Shown: positions 19,771 to 29,712 of the stretch, piece by piece
Layout: each line of letters opens with the position of its first letter
How positions within the stretch are numbered: the stretch's first letter is position 1
From: Carnobacterium viridans
Lineage (GTDB): Bacteria; Bacillota; Bacilli; Lactobacillales; Carnobacteriaceae
Assembly (NCBI RefSeq): GCF_900102725.1
Contig: NZ_FNJW01000008.1
Span: 310,001-374,000, forward strand
Reading direction: 5' to 3'
Length of the DNA stretch: 64,000 nucleotides
Position numbers and translations under genes: made by a program
The notes under the pieces: model-generated
What the model was told of the DNA's origin: nothing
The model's database searches: none
What the model saw: only the letters and a program-made list of their open reading frames with translations

Positions 19771-21855
19771 ATGACTAAAAATCTGTTATTAGAAATCGGT
19801 TTAGAAGAAGTACCCGCTCATATCGTTACCCCAAGCAGCAAACAATTAACACAAAAAGTAGCTGCCTTTTTAAAAGAAAATAGGTTAGCACATGGAGAAG
19901 TGATTCCTTTTTCAACGCCACGTCGTCTAGCGGTCATTGTGAAGGATATTGCTGAAAAACAAGAAGATATCGAAGAATCTGTAAAAGGCCCTGCAAAAAA
20001 AATAGCTCAAGATGCTGAGGGAAATTGGAGTAAAGCAGCTATAGGATTTGCGCGTGGTCAAGGAGCAACGACTGAGGATATTTATTTTAAATCAATTAAA
20101 GACGTTGAGTATGTTTATGTAGATAAATTTATTTCAGGTAAAACCGCTAAAGAAATTCTAGTTGGTTTAGATGAAGTGATCACGTCTATGACTTTCCCAG
20201 TAAGCATGCATTGGGGCAACCACTCTTTCAAATACATCCGCCCATTTCATTGGCTGACAGCACTATTAGATGATGAAGTGATTCCTTTTAAAATACTGGA
20301 TATTCAAACATCAAATACCTCTCGCGGACACCGCTTTTTAGGACATGATGTTACGTTTACTCATGCATTAGACTATGAAAAAACGTTAGAAAATGTTTAT
20401 GTGATTGCGGACAGTGCTAAACGTAAACAAATGATCGTGAATCAAATTGAAGAGTTGATGGAAGCAAATCAATGGTCTGTTACATTTGATGAAACATTAC
20501 TAGAAGAAGTAAACAACTTGATTGAATACCCAACTGCTTTTTATGGTTCATTTGATAAAAAATACCTCGATTTACCAGAAGAAGTATTGATCACATCCAT
20601 GAAAGACCATCAGCGTTATTTTGGAGTGAAAGATAGCGAGGGGAGTATTTTACCTTACTTTATCTCTGTTCGTAATGGAAATGCTGAACACATTGAGACA
20701 GTTGCAAAAGGAAATGAAAAAGTATTGACTGCCCGTTTAGATGATGGCCAATTCTTCTTTGAAGAAGACCAAAAATTAACGATTGCTTCTTGTGTCGATC
20801 GTTTAAAACAAGTGACATTTCATGAGAAAATCGGTTCAATCTATGAAAAAATGAACCGAGTACAAGCTATTGCTCAATTGATTGGGAAACAAGTTGGCTT
20901 AACGACGACTGAGTTAACAGATTTAAAACGTGCCTCTGAAATCTATAAATTTGATTTGGTAACCAATATGGTAGGAGAATTTCCTGAATTGCAAGGAATC
21001 ATGGGTGAAAAGTATGCCTTGATGCAAGGTGAGAACCCAGCTGTAGCTGCAGCTATCAGAGAACACTATATGCCGATCTCAAGTGAGGGAGAACTTCCAC
21101 AATCGTCTGTTGGAGCAGTATTAGCTATCGCCGATAAATTGGAAAGTGTCTTGAGTTTCTTCGCAGTCGGAAGGATTCCAACTGGATCTAATGATCCATA
21201 TGCCTTGAGACGTCAGACATACGGTATTGTACGCATTATTGAATCAAAAAATTGGGTTTTCCCTATGGACTCACTTAAGGAAAGTATTTTAGCTGCTCCT
21301 GTGATTACACAGAGCGCTTTGGTAGAAGGTTACCAATCAAGCACTCCACAAGTCATTGATTTTATTAAAGCACGTGTACGTCAATTATTAATGGCAGAGA
21401 GCATTCGTCATGATGTTATTGATGCAGCTTTAAATTCTCGTCAAGATAATGTACTGAAATTGATCGAAGCTAGTCGAATCATTAATGGTCATTTATCAGA
21501 TGCTGTTTTTAAACCAACCATCGAAGCGCTGACTCGTGTTTTAAATTTAGCTGCTAAAGGAGAAGAACTCCTTGCTCAAACACAAGCTTCAGTAAATCCT
21601 GCTTTATTTGAAACACCATCTGAACAAAACTTGTATGAATCATTTGCTACAATTGCAACAGAGTCTAGCCAAGAAAACAGCAGTCAGAGCTATGAAGCTT
21701 TTGAACAGCTACAACCATTGATTGAAGCCTTTTTCAATGAAAATATGGTTATGGCAGACAATGAAGCTGTTCGAAATAATCGTTTAGCGTTGTTGATGCA
21801 GATTTCTGATTTTGTGTTGTCTTTTGCAAGTGTAGATAAATTAGTTGTTAAATAG
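19771..21855 (+). CDS. glyS: Glycyl-tRNA synthetase beta subunit
   Basis: Binds tRNA-Gly and completes the heterotetrameric synthetase. Length 694 is typical. [19 protein letters not shown] at the start, GHRFLGHD near 185, and the HD-like [10 protein letters not shown] near 276 are family hallmarks; the C-terminal anticodon-binding domain contains [10 protein letters not shown]. Translationally close to glyQ; a terminator follows. Confidence 0.97.
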   Translation: MTKNLLLEIGLEEVPAHIVTPSSKQLTQKVAAFLKENRLAHGEVIPFSTPRRLAVIVKDIAEKQEDIEESVKGPAKKIAQDAEGNWSKAAIGFARGQGATTEDIYFKSIKDVEYVYVDKFISGKTAKEILVGLDEVITSMTFPVSMHWGNHSFKYIRPFHWLTALLDDEVIPFKILDIQTSNTSRGHRFLGHDVTFTHALDYEKTLENVYVIADSAKRKQMIVNQIEELMEANQWSVTFDETLLEEVNNLIEYPTAFYGSFDKKYLDLPEEVLITSMKDHQRYFGVKDSEGSILPYFISVRNGNAEHIETVAKGNEKVLTARLDDGQFFFEEDQKLTIASCVDRLKQVTFHEKIGSIYEKMNRVQAIAQLIGKQVGLTTTELTDLKRASEIYKFDLVTNMVGEFPELQGIMGEKYALMQGENPAVAAAIREHYMPISSEGELPQSSVGAVLAIADKLESVLSFFAVGRIPTGSNDPYALRRQTYGIVRIIESKNWVFPMDSLKESILAAPVITQSALVEGYQSSTPQVIDFIKARVRQLLMAESIRHDVIDAALNSRQDNVLKLIEASRIINGHLSDAVFKPTIEALTRVLNLAAKGEELLAQTQASVNPALFETPSEQNLYESFATIATESSQENSSQSYEAFEQLQPLIEAFFNENMVMADNEAVRNNRLALLMQISDFVLSFASVDKLVVK

Positions 21856-21881
21856 CCTTTAGCAAATAGGTTTACTTTATG

Positions 21882-21918
21882 CTCCATTAAGGATAAAATT
21901 TTCCTTAGTGGGGTTTTT
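21882..21918 (+). terminator. Terminator after glyS
   Basis: CTCCATTAAGGA pairs with TCCTTAGTGGGG (two G-T pairs) around an A/T loop and is followed by TTTTT. Confidence 0.85.
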
Positions 21919-21946
21919 ATTTAATTGGATAAAGGAGTGGACAACT

Positions 21947-22312
21947 ATGCTTAAACATCCCTTAACCATGAAACGAGTTTATGAAAAAGTAGAAAAAGAA
22001 GATGGCTACCGTATTTTAGTGGATCGACTGTGGCCAAGAGGAGTAGCAAAAGAAAAAGCCGATATAAAAGAATGGGCAAAAGAAATTGCTCCAACTCCAA
22101 CGATTCGCCAAGCATTTAACCATCAACCACAAAAATTTAATGCGTTTAAACAAGCTTATTGGGCTGAATTAGAAGCCAATCCACACGCGGAAAAATTTAA
22201 ACAACATATTTTTGAGCAATTGCAATACACTCCGGTGACGTTTATCTATGCTGCCAAAGATGAACAATACAATCATGTGGTCATCTTGATGGAGTACGTT
22301 CAAACTAAATAA
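21947..22312 (+). CDS. DUF488-family protein
   Basis: A 121-residue cytoplasmic protein; ATG 21947 follows AAAGGAGTGG. The conserved segment DGYRILVDRLWPRGVAKEKA near residue 19 and the ending VTFIYAAKDEQYNHVVIL identify the DUF488 (YeaO-like) family. The biochemical role is unknown. It stands alone between the glyS terminator and an ABC transporter gene and shows no clear link with either. Confidence 0.85.
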   Translation: MLKHPLTMKRVYEKVEKEDGYRILVDRLWPRGVAKEKADIKEWAKEIAPTPTIRQAFNHQPQKFNAFKQAYWAELEANPHAEKFKQHIFEQLQYTPVTFIYAAKDEQYNHVVILMEYVQTK

Positions 22313-22366
22313 GGTACATAAAAAATTTTTGTTCATTAAATTGGCTAAATCAGATTGGAGGATCCT

Positions 22367-24082
22367 ATGTTAAAACGTTTTTTTAGTTATTATAAGCCGT
22401 ATAAAAAATTATTTATTTTAGATTTTGGCTGTGCGATACTCGCAGCTGTTTTAGAATTGTCGTTTCCGTTGGTAGTAAATCAAGTTATTGATGACCTATT
22501 GCCTTCAGCAAATTGGTCATTGATTGTAACAGTTTCACTATCGTTATTGTTTTTGTATGTAGTCAACACTTATTTGCAGTATGTAGTCGTTTATTTTGGA
22601 CACAAACTGGGGGTGAATATCGAAACAGATATGCGTCGTGAATTGTATGGCCACTTGCAAGAGCAGCCGTTCAGTTATTATGACAATCAAAAGACAGGGA
22701 AGTTAATGACGCGCTTGACAACGGACTTATTCGAAATATCGGAAGTTGCTCACCATGGTCCCGAAGATGTGTTTATCACCATCATTACTTTAGGTGGGGC
22801 ATTTTTATTGATGTTGACTGTACACGTTCAATTAGCTTTGGCAACATTCGTGATGATTCCTTTTATTACTATTGCATTAGTATTTTTCAATAAACGCATG
22901 ACCAAAATAAATACAAAAATCTTTAATGATTTAGGCGAATTTAGTGCAGGTATAGAGTCGTCTGTTAGTGGAATACGTGTGGTTCAAGCCTTTGCAAATG
23001 AAGAACACGAAGCCGGAAGATTTGAGTTACTGAATCAAGCTTACCGATCATCCAAAATTTTATTCTATAAGATGATGGCCATCAGCTCTTCCTATAATTA
23101 TTTACTGATTCGTTTAATTAACTTATTTGCCTTATTTTTTGGAGCATATTATACAATCCAAGGTGAAATTAGTTATGGTGATTTTGTAGGATTTATCTTA
23201 TTATCTAATGTATTTGTTCGTCCGATTGAAAAAGTGAACACGATGATTGAGAGTTACCCTAAAGGAATTGCAGGATTTAAGAGATTAACAGAAGAACTAG
23301 ATAAAAAACCTACTATTCAAGATAAAGAACAGGCGATTGTAGTCGACCGTTTAAAAGGGGATATTGAATACAAACAAGTTTCTTTTTGGTACGACTCATC
23401 CAAAAAAGTGTTGGACAAAATTAATTTATCGATTCGTGCAGGTGAAACGGTAGCATTTGTTGGACCTAGTGGCGCAGGGAAGACGACTATCTGTAATTTG
23501 CTGCCTCGTTTTTATGAGGTCAGTGAAGGAGAAGTAACCATCGATGGAATCAACATTCAAGATATGACAATGCAGTCATTGCGGGATCAAGTTGGTGTTG
23601 TCCAACAAGATGTGTACCTTTTTCCAGGGAGCATCAGAGAAAACGTGGCCTATGGGAAACTAGATGCTAGTGAAGAAGAGATCCGTAAAGCAGTTCAATT
23701 AGCGCATTTGGAAAAAGTTGTTGATGAGATGCCAGAAGGATTGGATACGATTATTGGTGAGCGAGGCGTAAAATTATCAGGCGGACAAAAACAACGCTTA
23801 TCGATTGCTCGTATGTTTTTAAAGAATCCTCCGATCTTGATTTTAGATGAAGCAACCTCTGCTTTGGACACTGAAACAGAACAAGTGATTCAAGAATCTT
23901 TAAACTCATTAGCCGAAGGTCGCACGACATTGATCATTGCGCATCGTTTAGCGACAATCAAGCATGCTACACGTATCATCGTGGTAAATGAAGAAGGGAT
24001 TACGGAAGAAGGCAGTCACGAAGAATTATTAGCAAAAAATGGGCCATATAAAAGACTGTATGAGGCCCAATTTAGTCAATAA
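22367..24082 (+). CDS. ABC half-transporter (permease plus ATPase), multidrug-exporter type
   Basis: A single polypeptide of 571 residues with six transmembrane helices (about 15-310) followed by a nucleotide-binding domain: Walker A GPSGAGKTT near 366-374, Q-loop VVQQDVYLFPGS, signature LSGGQKQR near 471, Walker B ILILDEATSALD near 492 and the switch histidine in IAHRLAT. This is the B-type exporter layout of Sav1866/YgaD and would work as a homodimer. The substrate cannot be told from sequence. A GGAGGATC site precedes ATG 22367. No partner half-transporter is adjacent. Confidence 0.9.
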   Translation: MLKRFFSYYKPYKKLFILDFGCAILAAVLELSFPLVVNQVIDDLLPSANWSLIVTVSLSLLFLYVVNTYLQYVVVYFGHKLGVNIETDMRRELYGHLQEQPFSYYDNQKTGKLMTRLTTDLFEISEVAHHGPEDVFITIITLGGAFLLMLTVHVQLALATFVMIPFITIALVFFNKRMTKINTKIFNDLGEFSAGIESSVSGIRVVQAFANEEHEAGRFELLNQAYRSSKILFYKMMAISSSYNYLLIRLINLFALFFGAYYTIQGEISYGDFVGFILLSNVFVRPIEKVNTMIESYPKGIAGFKRLTEELDKKPTIQDKEQAIVVDRLKGDIEYKQVSFWYDSSKKVLDKINLSIRAGETVAFVGPSGAGKTTICNLLPRFYEVSEGEVTIDGINIQDMTMQSLRDQVGVVQQDVYLFPGSIRENVAYGKLDASEEEIRKAVQLAHLEKVVDEMPEGLDTIIGERGVKLSGGQKQRLSIARMFLKNPPILILDEATSALDTETEQVIQESLNSLAEGRTTLIIAHRLATIKHATRIIVVNEEGITEEGSHEELLAKNGPYKRLYEAQFSQ

Positions 24083-24091
24083 CATAGATAT

Positions 24092-24140
24092 AACTAAACC
24101 ACTTATGAGGAAAGAAAAAGATTTCTCATAAGTGGTTTAG
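24092..24140 (+). terminator. Bidirectional terminator between convergent genes
   Basis: ACTAAACCACTTATGAG pairs with CTCATAAGTGGTTTAGT around a purine loop. It serves the ABC gene on + and the metallophosphoesterase on -. Confidence 0.9.
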
Positions 24141-24141
24141 T

Positions 24142-24978
24142 TTATTTAGTGCGTTCAAGAGTGATTACTAACAAATGGGGTTTATTATTGATTCGAAATG
24201 GAAATAGGCTATTTCCGATTCCTCGACTTACGACTAATTTTTTTGAGGGGTCTACTTCACTAGTATAGATTCCTGTGGTGTATTTAGGAAAGAAGCCCTG
24301 ACCAGGAGCGTACAACGGACCTATAAGAGGGAGTCTTATTTGGCCGCCATGAGCATGACCGCTAAATGTGATATCTGGTTCAATAAGAGGGTTAGAAGTT
24401 AGATAATCTTCAAAATATTCAGGATGATGAGCGAGTAACAATACAGGCATGTCTGTTATAAAATTTATCATAGGTACATCAATAGGATAATCTTCATCTT
24501 TAACACCTACTAAAGCTAACTGAGCGCCGTTGAAATCTATAGTGATCTGTTCATTGTTTAATAACGTAACTCCGCTTTGATTGATTTCTTGATCCCATTC
24601 ATTTAATTGACCGCTGCTTGTTTCATGGTTTCCCGATACAGCGTAAGTTGGCGCAAGAGCGCTCAAGGAGTGGCCGAATTCTTCTAAAGGTATATTGCTT
24701 AAGTCGGCTGTGCGATCAATTAAATCTCCTGTTAAAAAAATCAGATCTGGTTGAGCTTGTTCTATTTCAGAAAGCAATGTTTCAATTGAGATGCGATTTC
24801 TTTCAAAATGGGTATCTGATACGTGGACGATTTTTAATTGATCTAGTTCTGAGGGTAGATCATCGAGTGTAATCGTTTGGTACTCAACATCTAACGAGCG
24901 ATTTTGATAGTAACCATATAAACAAAAAGGGAGTATTAAACTGATCAAGATAAGTAAACTGAGTTTAAATAGTTTCAT
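24142..24978 (-). CDS. Membrane-anchored metallophosphoesterase (YkuE-like)
   Basis: Calcineurin-like phosphoesterase of 278 residues with an N-terminal hydrophobic anchor (about 4-23), so the enzyme faces the cell surface. All metal-site motifs are present: VHVSDTHF (near 50-57), LTGDLID, VSGNHE, LAHHPE and FSGHAHGGQIRLP. Homologues such as Bacillus YkuE are Tat-exported or membrane-bound and tied to the wall, with unknown natural substrate. It is convergent with the ABC transporter and divergent from niaR; no operon partner. Confidence 0.88.
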   Translation of the reverse strand: MKLFKLSLLILISLILPFCLYGYYQNRSLDVEYQTITLDDLPSELDQLKIVHVSDTHFERNRISIETLLSEIEQAQPDLIFLTGDLIDRTADLSNIPLEEFGHSLSALAPTYAVSGNHETSSGQLNEWDQEINQSGVTLLNNEQITIDFNGAQLALVGVKDEDYPIDVPMINFITDMPVLLLAHHPEYFEDYLTSNPLIEPDITFSGHAHGGQIRLPLIGPLYAPGQGFFPKYTTGIYTSEVDPSKKLVVSRGIGNSLFPFRINNKPHLLVITLERTK

Positions 24979-25129
24979 TGGAACCTCCTAACTGACATCG
25001 TTTTTTAAAGTATAGCATATTTAGAAATACTTCCTACACATAAGAAGTTTTGTTTAAAAGCTTCAAACGTGGTCAATTAAGGTATAATAAGATTAAAACG
25101 AGCGCAATAATGGAAAAGGACTGATTTTT

Positions 25130-25648
25130 ATGGAGGCAACGAAAAGAAGGGACAGCATTATTTCAATTTTATCACAAGAAAATAGACCCATAAGTGCAAG
25201 AAATCTAGCTGCGCGATTAAATGTGAGTCGCCAAATAATTGTGGGCGACGTGGCTTTGTTAAGAGCGAGTGGAGTCGATGTCATTGCTACTCCAAAAGGA
25301 TACGTATTGGAATCTGCTTCTATGACGAACAAATATCTTGGTCAACTAGCTAGTTCTCATAATGCAGCAGAAACAAAAACTGAATTGTATGCGGTAGTCG
25401 ATAATGGGGGAGAAGTGGTTGATGTTATTGTTGAACACCCGATATACGGAGAATTAAAAGGACGTTTAATGATCTCTTCACGATATGATGCAGATCAATT
25501 TATGGAAGCAATCGAAAATAAACAAGCCAACTTACTATCTGAATTAACCGGTGGCGTTCATTTGCATACAATAGCGTGTCCAGACAAAAAAACATTTGAT
25601 CGAATAAAAAAAGAACTGAATATCTTGGGGCTTTTATATAAAAATTAA
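25130..25648 (+). CDS. niaR: Niacin-responsive repressor (HTH plus 3H domain)
   Basis: A 172-residue regulator with an N-terminal winged helix (RRDSIISILSQENRPISARN, LAARLNVSRQIIVGDVALLR) and a C-terminal 3H ligand domain with the conserved histidines in VEHPIYG, GVHLHTIAC. NiaR (YrxA) proteins repress NAD synthesis and niacin uptake genes when niacin is abundant. Its neighbour niaX, 96 bases downstream, encodes the uptake protein, and two palindromes flank the niaX promoter. A -10-like TATAAT lies at 25083-25088. Confidence 0.9.
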   Translation: MEATKRRDSIISILSQENRPISARNLAARLNVSRQIIVGDVALLRASGVDVIATPKGYVLESASMTNKYLGQLASSHNAAETKTELYAVVDNGGEVVDVIVEHPIYGELKGRLMISSRYDADQFMEAIENKQANLLSELTGGVHLHTIACPDKKTFDRIKKELNILGLLYKN

Positions 25649-25650
25649 AA

Positions 25651-25664
25651 GGTGTCTTGACATC
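25651..25664 (+). promoter_or_regulatory. Candidate NiaR operator 1 at the niaX -35
   Basis: GGTGTCTTGACATC: inverted GTGTC/GACAT arms around TT. It overlaps the -35 box of the niaX promoter. Confidence 0.7.
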
Positions 25665-25684
25665 TTTTCGAAAACACTTATAAT
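25657..25684 (+). promoter_or_regulatory. Promoter of niaX
   Basis: Perfect TTGACA (25657-25662) and TATAAT (25679-25684) separated by 16 bases. Transcription would begin near 25691, between the two operators. Confidence 0.85.
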
Positions 25685-25696
25685 TAAATTTGCTAG

Positions 25697-25710
25697 CGTG
25701 TCTTGACACG
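25697..25710 (+). promoter_or_regulatory. Candidate NiaR operator 2, just downstream of the start site
   Basis: CGTGTCTTGACACG: perfect six-base arms CGTGTC/GACACG around TT. It shares TGTCTTGACA with operator 1. Confidence 0.75.
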
Positions 25711-25744
25711 TGTAATTGCACATTTGAAGATAGGAGTTGTTGAA

Positions 25745-26311
25745 ATGAAAACAAATAGAGTTCATAAATTAACGATTGCAGCTTTGTTGGTAGCTGTAGG
25801 TATTTTAATTCCAATGGTTTCACCAGTTAAATTAATGTTGGAACCAGCATCTTTTACACTAGCTAGTCATGTGGCGATTTTTATTGCGATGTTTATCTCG
25901 CCTATGATTGCAGTAACTGTGGCTTTGGGAACGGCTCTTGGATTTTTGCTTGGTGGTTTTCCAATTGTTATCGCCTTGAGAGCTTTGACTCATGTTGTTT
26001 TTGCGGGAGTCGGATCTTATATTCTGTTTAAAAAACCTGCTATCTTACAATCGACCGCTAAAACGCAACTCTTTTCATTTTTAATCGGCTTGTTACATGC
26101 CGTTTCTGAAGTTGCTGTAGTTTCTGTTTTTTATTTTGGTGGTGAGATGACTACTGCGTATTATACGCAAGGTTTCTTACAATCGGTTTTCTTATTGGTG
26201 GGAGCAGGTACGATTGTTCACAGCATGATTGATTTCACACTTGCACATATTGTATGGAAATCTTTAATGAGTCGCTCGACATTCTCGGCAACAGTAGCAA
26301 AATTAAAATAA
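25745..26311 (+). CDS. niaX: Niacin ECF-transporter substrate-binding subunit NiaX
   Basis: A very hydrophobic protein of 188 residues; ATG 25745 follows TAGGAGTTG. It begins MKTNRVHKLTIAALLVAVG, typical of ECF S components with their N-terminal TIAALL motif, and has about six membrane helices. The location after niaR and behind two NiaR-like palindromes points to niacin as substrate; it would need the shared EcfA-EcfA'-EcfT module, which is not in the window. Confidence 0.85.
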   Translation: MKTNRVHKLTIAALLVAVGILIPMVSPVKLMLEPASFTLASHVAIFIAMFISPMIAVTVALGTALGFLLGGFPIVIALRALTHVVFAGVGSYILFKKPAILQSTAKTQLFSFLIGLLHAVSEVAVVSVFYFGGEMTTAYYTQGFLQSVFLLVGAGTIVHSMIDFTLAHIVWKSLMSRSTFSATVAKLK

Positions 26312-26326
26312 AAAATCACTGAAGTG

Positions 26327-26378
26327 AACAATTAATTTGGAACAATGCGCTATGCACTGTTCCAAATTAATTGTTTTT
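26327..26378 (+). terminator. Terminator after niaX
   Basis: An 18-pair perfect stem, AACAATTAATTTGGAACA with its complement (26358-26375 side), then TTTATTTT. Confidence 0.93.
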
Positions 26379-26511
26379 ATTTTACGTTTGTCTAGGATAA
26401 AAAAAGATGATGGTAAAGAAGGTTAGGATAAAATAAATAACTTTTATTATTATTTGCAATAAAACCTGCTTATAGGCAATACTGAACTATTTAGTTAACC
26501 AATTTAAAGAT

Positions 26512-26540
26512 TTGTTTTCTTATAGAGAGTATGCTATTAT
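26512..26540 (+). promoter_or_regulatory. Promoter of dnaG-rpoD
   Basis: TTGTTT at 26512-26517 and TATTAT at 26535-26540 with a 17-base spacer. It lies in the 367-base gap between niaX and dnaG, which otherwise holds the niaX terminator and a leader hairpin. Confidence 0.7.
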
Positions 26541-26579
26541 AAATCATGTATAGTTCTGTCTGAGAATAGATTTCGAGAG

Positions 26580-26612
26580 TAAAGTCGCACTAGTATTTGA
26601 GTGCGACTTTTA
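26580..26612 (+). promoter_or_regulatory. Leader hairpin upstream of dnaG
   Basis: AAAGTCGCACT pairs perfectly with AGTGCGACTTT around an eight-base loop, followed by only a few T. It lies between the promoter and the dnaG start, so it is either a leaky attenuator or an RNA-stability element of the dnaG-rpoD transcript. Confidence 0.65.
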
Positions 26613-26678
26613 GAGACTAAATGTAATTTCTGAATAGAACCTAACGTTCTTTATTTTTTTGATTAAGAGGTGAACAGC

Positions 26679-28541
26679 TTGGCGATAATGATTCCAGAAG
26701 AAACGGTCAATAAAGTACGACAAGAAACCAATATAGTGGATGTTGTCAGTCAGTATGTTCAATTAAAAAAGAAAGGAAAAAATCTTTTTGGTTTTTGTCC
26801 TTTTCATGAAGAGCGAACTCCGTCATTTTCTGTAACAGAAGAGAAACAAATTTTTCACTGTTTTAGTTGTGGACGTGGTGGGAATGTTTTTACTTTTTTA
26901 ATGGAAGTCGATGGGTTAACTTTCCCAGAAGCCGTCATTAAAACAGCTGAATTGAGTCAATTTGAATTAGATGAATCCTTGGTACAAGACCTCGATCATA
27001 AAAACCAGCCAAATGACTCAGCTAAAGAAAAACTGATCCGTGTCCATGAAGAAAGTGCAGAATTATTTCATCATATTCTATTGAATACCACAATAGGAGA
27101 AGAAGCTTTAGAGTATTTAACGCAAAGAGGATTGACCCGTGAAGTAATTGATACGTTTAATATCGGGTTTGCTCCACGAGAACGAACCATGCTTCATCAA
27201 TATTTAGTTGGAAAAAATTATGAGCAAGAATTATTAAAAAAAACGGGCTTGTTTGTTGAAAAGGATAGTGGGGAACTGCTTGATCGATTTTATAATCGAA
27301 TTATCTTTCCCATTCGCAATCAACAAGGAAAAACCGTGGCTTTTTCAGGTCGGATCTTTCAGCAAGATGCTGATGATAGTGCACCAAAATATTTAAATAG
27401 TCCGGAGACCCAATTATTCAATAAACGAACCGTTCTGTTTAATTTTGATCTTGCACGTCCTTCGATTAGAAGAGAAAAAGAAGTTATTTTGTTTGAAGGA
27501 TTTATGGATGTTATTGGAGCTTGGAAAGCCGGTATAACCAATGGAATTGCTTCAATGGGAACCAGTCTTACCAACGAACAAATACATTTGATTGACCGAA
27601 CTACAGATCATGTCATAATTGCTTATGATGGAGATTCTGCTGGAATTGAAGCGACCAAACGAGCTAGTGATCTTTTAGCAGCAGAGACCAATTTTGATAT
27701 TGATATTATTCGATTCGCTGAAGGTATGGACCCGGATGAATACATTAAAAAAAATGGTGCAGATGCTTTTAAAGAACTGATCGCTCATGGAAGAGAAACG
27801 CTTTTTGGGTTCAAGATGTCTTATTACCGTAAGTCGCTCAATTTATCAAATGAGAGTGAAAGACTTGGATACATTGAAAAGATATTATCCGAACTGCTTT
27901 CCGTCACTTCAGCTGTTGAACGTGAACTTTATTTTAAGCAATTAGCAACGGAATTTGACCTCTCAATCGATTCTTTAAAAGAACAGTTTCAACAGAAATT
28001 TCATGAGTCTCGTAATAAGCGAACAAAAGAAAAACAACAGCAAAGTCAGCAGAATCATCCTGCTGAAGCAAATTATTCACAAGTGCAGACCCAGAAAAGG
28101 AAACCGACTAATATTGAACACGCAGAGCGGTTGTTATTAAATCGGTTATTTCATTTTGAAGAAGCTTGGATTATTTTGAAGAATGCTGCAGATGATTTTC
28201 ATTTTGTACACGATGAGTATCAAATGGTCTTTATTTTGTACGAAAGCTTCCGTGAACACACGGCTAATGAAGGTACAATTGATGCATTTATTGATTTTGT
28301 AAAAGAACCAGAACTGAAAAACTTAATTGTTGAAATTGAATTGTTATCGATAAGCAATGAGGTTTCAACAAGAGAAATAGAAGATTACTTAGATGTAATC
28401 TCTAGAAAATCTGGTCTTCAACTGCAATTGAAAGAAAAACAAGATGCTTTGAAAGAAGCATCCAGACGAGGCGATAAAGAGCAGCTTCGTGTGTTGATGA
28501 TTGAAGTAGTTAATTTATCTCGTTTATTGAAAAATAAATAA
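26679..28541 (+). CDS. dnaG: DNA primase
   Basis: Synthesises RNA primers for replication. TTG 26679 lies seven bases after AAGAGGTG and gives 620 residues starting MAIMIPEETVNKVRQ; the GTG at 26670 overlaps that ribosome site. The zinc-binding domain has CPFHEERTPSFS (near 41) and HCFSCGRGG (near 59). The Toprim core shows LFEGFMDVIGAWKAG (near 272) and AYDGDSAG. The C-terminal part, after a glutamine-rich linker near 445-470, is the helicase-binding domain. Followed by rpoD, the classic macromolecular synthesis operon minus rpsU, which lies at 10.9 kb. Confidence 0.95.
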   Translation: MAIMIPEETVNKVRQETNIVDVVSQYVQLKKKGKNLFGFCPFHEERTPSFSVTEEKQIFHCFSCGRGGNVFTFLMEVDGLTFPEAVIKTAELSQFELDESLVQDLDHKNQPNDSAKEKLIRVHEESAELFHHILLNTTIGEEALEYLTQRGLTREVIDTFNIGFAPRERTMLHQYLVGKNYEQELLKKTGLFVEKDSGELLDRFYNRIIFPIRNQQGKTVAFSGRIFQQDADDSAPKYLNSPETQLFNKRTVLFNFDLARPSIRREKEVILFEGFMDVIGAWKAGITNGIASMGTSLTNEQIHLIDRTTDHVIIAYDGDSAGIEATKRASDLLAAETNFDIDIIRFAEGMDPDEYIKKNGADAFKELIAHGRETLFGFKMSYYRKSLNLSNESERLGYIEKILSELLSVTSAVERELYFKQLATEFDLSIDSLKEQFQQKFHESRNKRTKEKQQQSQQNHPAEANYSQVQTQKRKPTNIEHAERLLLNRLFHFEEAWIILKNAADDFHFVHDEYQMVFILYESFREHTANEGTIDAFIDFVKEPELKNLIVEIELLSISNEVSTREIEDYLDVISRKSGLQLQLKEKQDALKEASRRGDKEQLRVLMIEVVNLSRLLKNK

Positions 28542-28589
28542 AAATGATTCATAATGTGTACGAGTAAGATTGAAAGAGGAGGCTTTTTA

Positions 28590-29711
28590 ATGGCTGAAAA
28601 AAAACTGACAACAAAAAAGGCGTATGATAGTGAAGTAAAGAGTTTGATCAAAGAGTATAAAGCAGCAGGAACTATTCATTACGATGTGTTAACAAATAAA
28701 ATAGCAACTCCTTTTTCTTTAAATGCTGAAAAAATGGATCAATTGATCCAAACGGTTGAAGATGCAGGTGTTGGAGTAGTTGGAGACGATGGTGGTCCAA
28801 CAGCTCGACAACTGAAACTCAAAGAAATGAAAGCTGAAAGAGAAGCAGAAAAACCAGAAGACTTAACGGCTCCTCCTGGAGTTAAAATCAACGATCCCGT
28901 TAGAATGTACTTGAAAGAAATTGGACGGGTGAATTTATTAACGGCAGCTGAAGAAGTCGAACTAGCGATAAAAATAGAAGAAGGCGACCAAGAAGCACGT
29001 CAACGTCTTGCAGAAGCTAACTTACGTTTAGTTGTTAGTATTGCCAAACGTTATGTTGGGCGTGGAATGCAGTTCTTAGATTTGATCCAAGAAGGAAACA
29101 TGGGATTAATGAAAGCTGTTGAAAAATTCGACTATAAAAAAGGATTTAAATTCTCAACGTATGCGACTTGGTGGATTCGTCAAGCAATTACGCGTGCGAT
29201 TGCCGACCAAGCACGTACAATTCGTATTCCGGTGCACATGGTTGAAACAATCAATAAATTGATTCGTATCCAACGTCAATTGCTGCAAGATTTAGGCCGC
29301 GAACCAACTCCTGAAGAAATTGGAGCAGAAATGGATCTTCCAACTGAAAAAGTTCGTGAGATTCTAAAAATTGCACAAGAGCCAGTTTCTTTAGAAACAC
29401 CTATTGGAGAAGAAGATGATTCTCATTTAGGCGACTTTATTGAAGACCATGATGCGACAAGTCCAGCTGAAAACGCTGCTTATGAATTGTTAAAAGAACA
29501 ATTAGAGGATGTACTAGATACACTTACAGATCGTGAAGAAAATGTACTCCGTTTGCGTTTCGGTTTAGATGATGGACGTAACCGTACTCTTGAAGATGTG
29601 GGTAAAGTATTTGGCGTAACACGCGAGCGTATTCGTCAAATCGAAGCTAAAGCACTTCGTAAATTACGTCACCCTAGCCGTTCAAAACAATTAAAAGACT
29701 TCTTAGAATAA
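28590..29711 (+). CDS. rpoD: Primary sigma factor SigA
   Basis: Housekeeping sigma factor. ATG 28590 follows AGAGGAGGC, giving 373 residues. Region 1.2 [20 protein letters not shown], region 2 [20 protein letters not shown] (from near 143) and [20 protein letters not shown], region 3 [14 protein letters not shown], and region 4 [20 protein letters not shown] are all present. Region 1.1 is short, as usual in Firmicutes. Operon with dnaG; no terminator before repeat copy D. Confidence 0.96.
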   Translation: MAEKKLTTKKAYDSEVKSLIKEYKAAGTIHYDVLTNKIATPFSLNAEKMDQLIQTVEDAGVGVVGDDGGPTARQLKLKEMKAEREAEKPEDLTAPPGVKINDPVRMYLKEIGRVNLLTAAEEVELAIKIEEGDQEARQRLAEANLRLVVSIAKRYVGRGMQFLDLIQEGNMGLMKAVEKFDYKKGFKFSTYATWWIRQAITRAIADQARTIRIPVHMVETINKLIRIQRQLLQDLGREPTPEEIGAEMDLPTEKVREILKIAQEPVSLETPIGEEDDSHLGDFIEDHDATSPAENAAYELLKEQLEDVLDTLTDREENVLRLRFGLDDGRNRTLEDVGKVFGVTRERIRQIEAKALRKLRHPSRSKQLKDFLE

Positions 29712-29712
29712 A

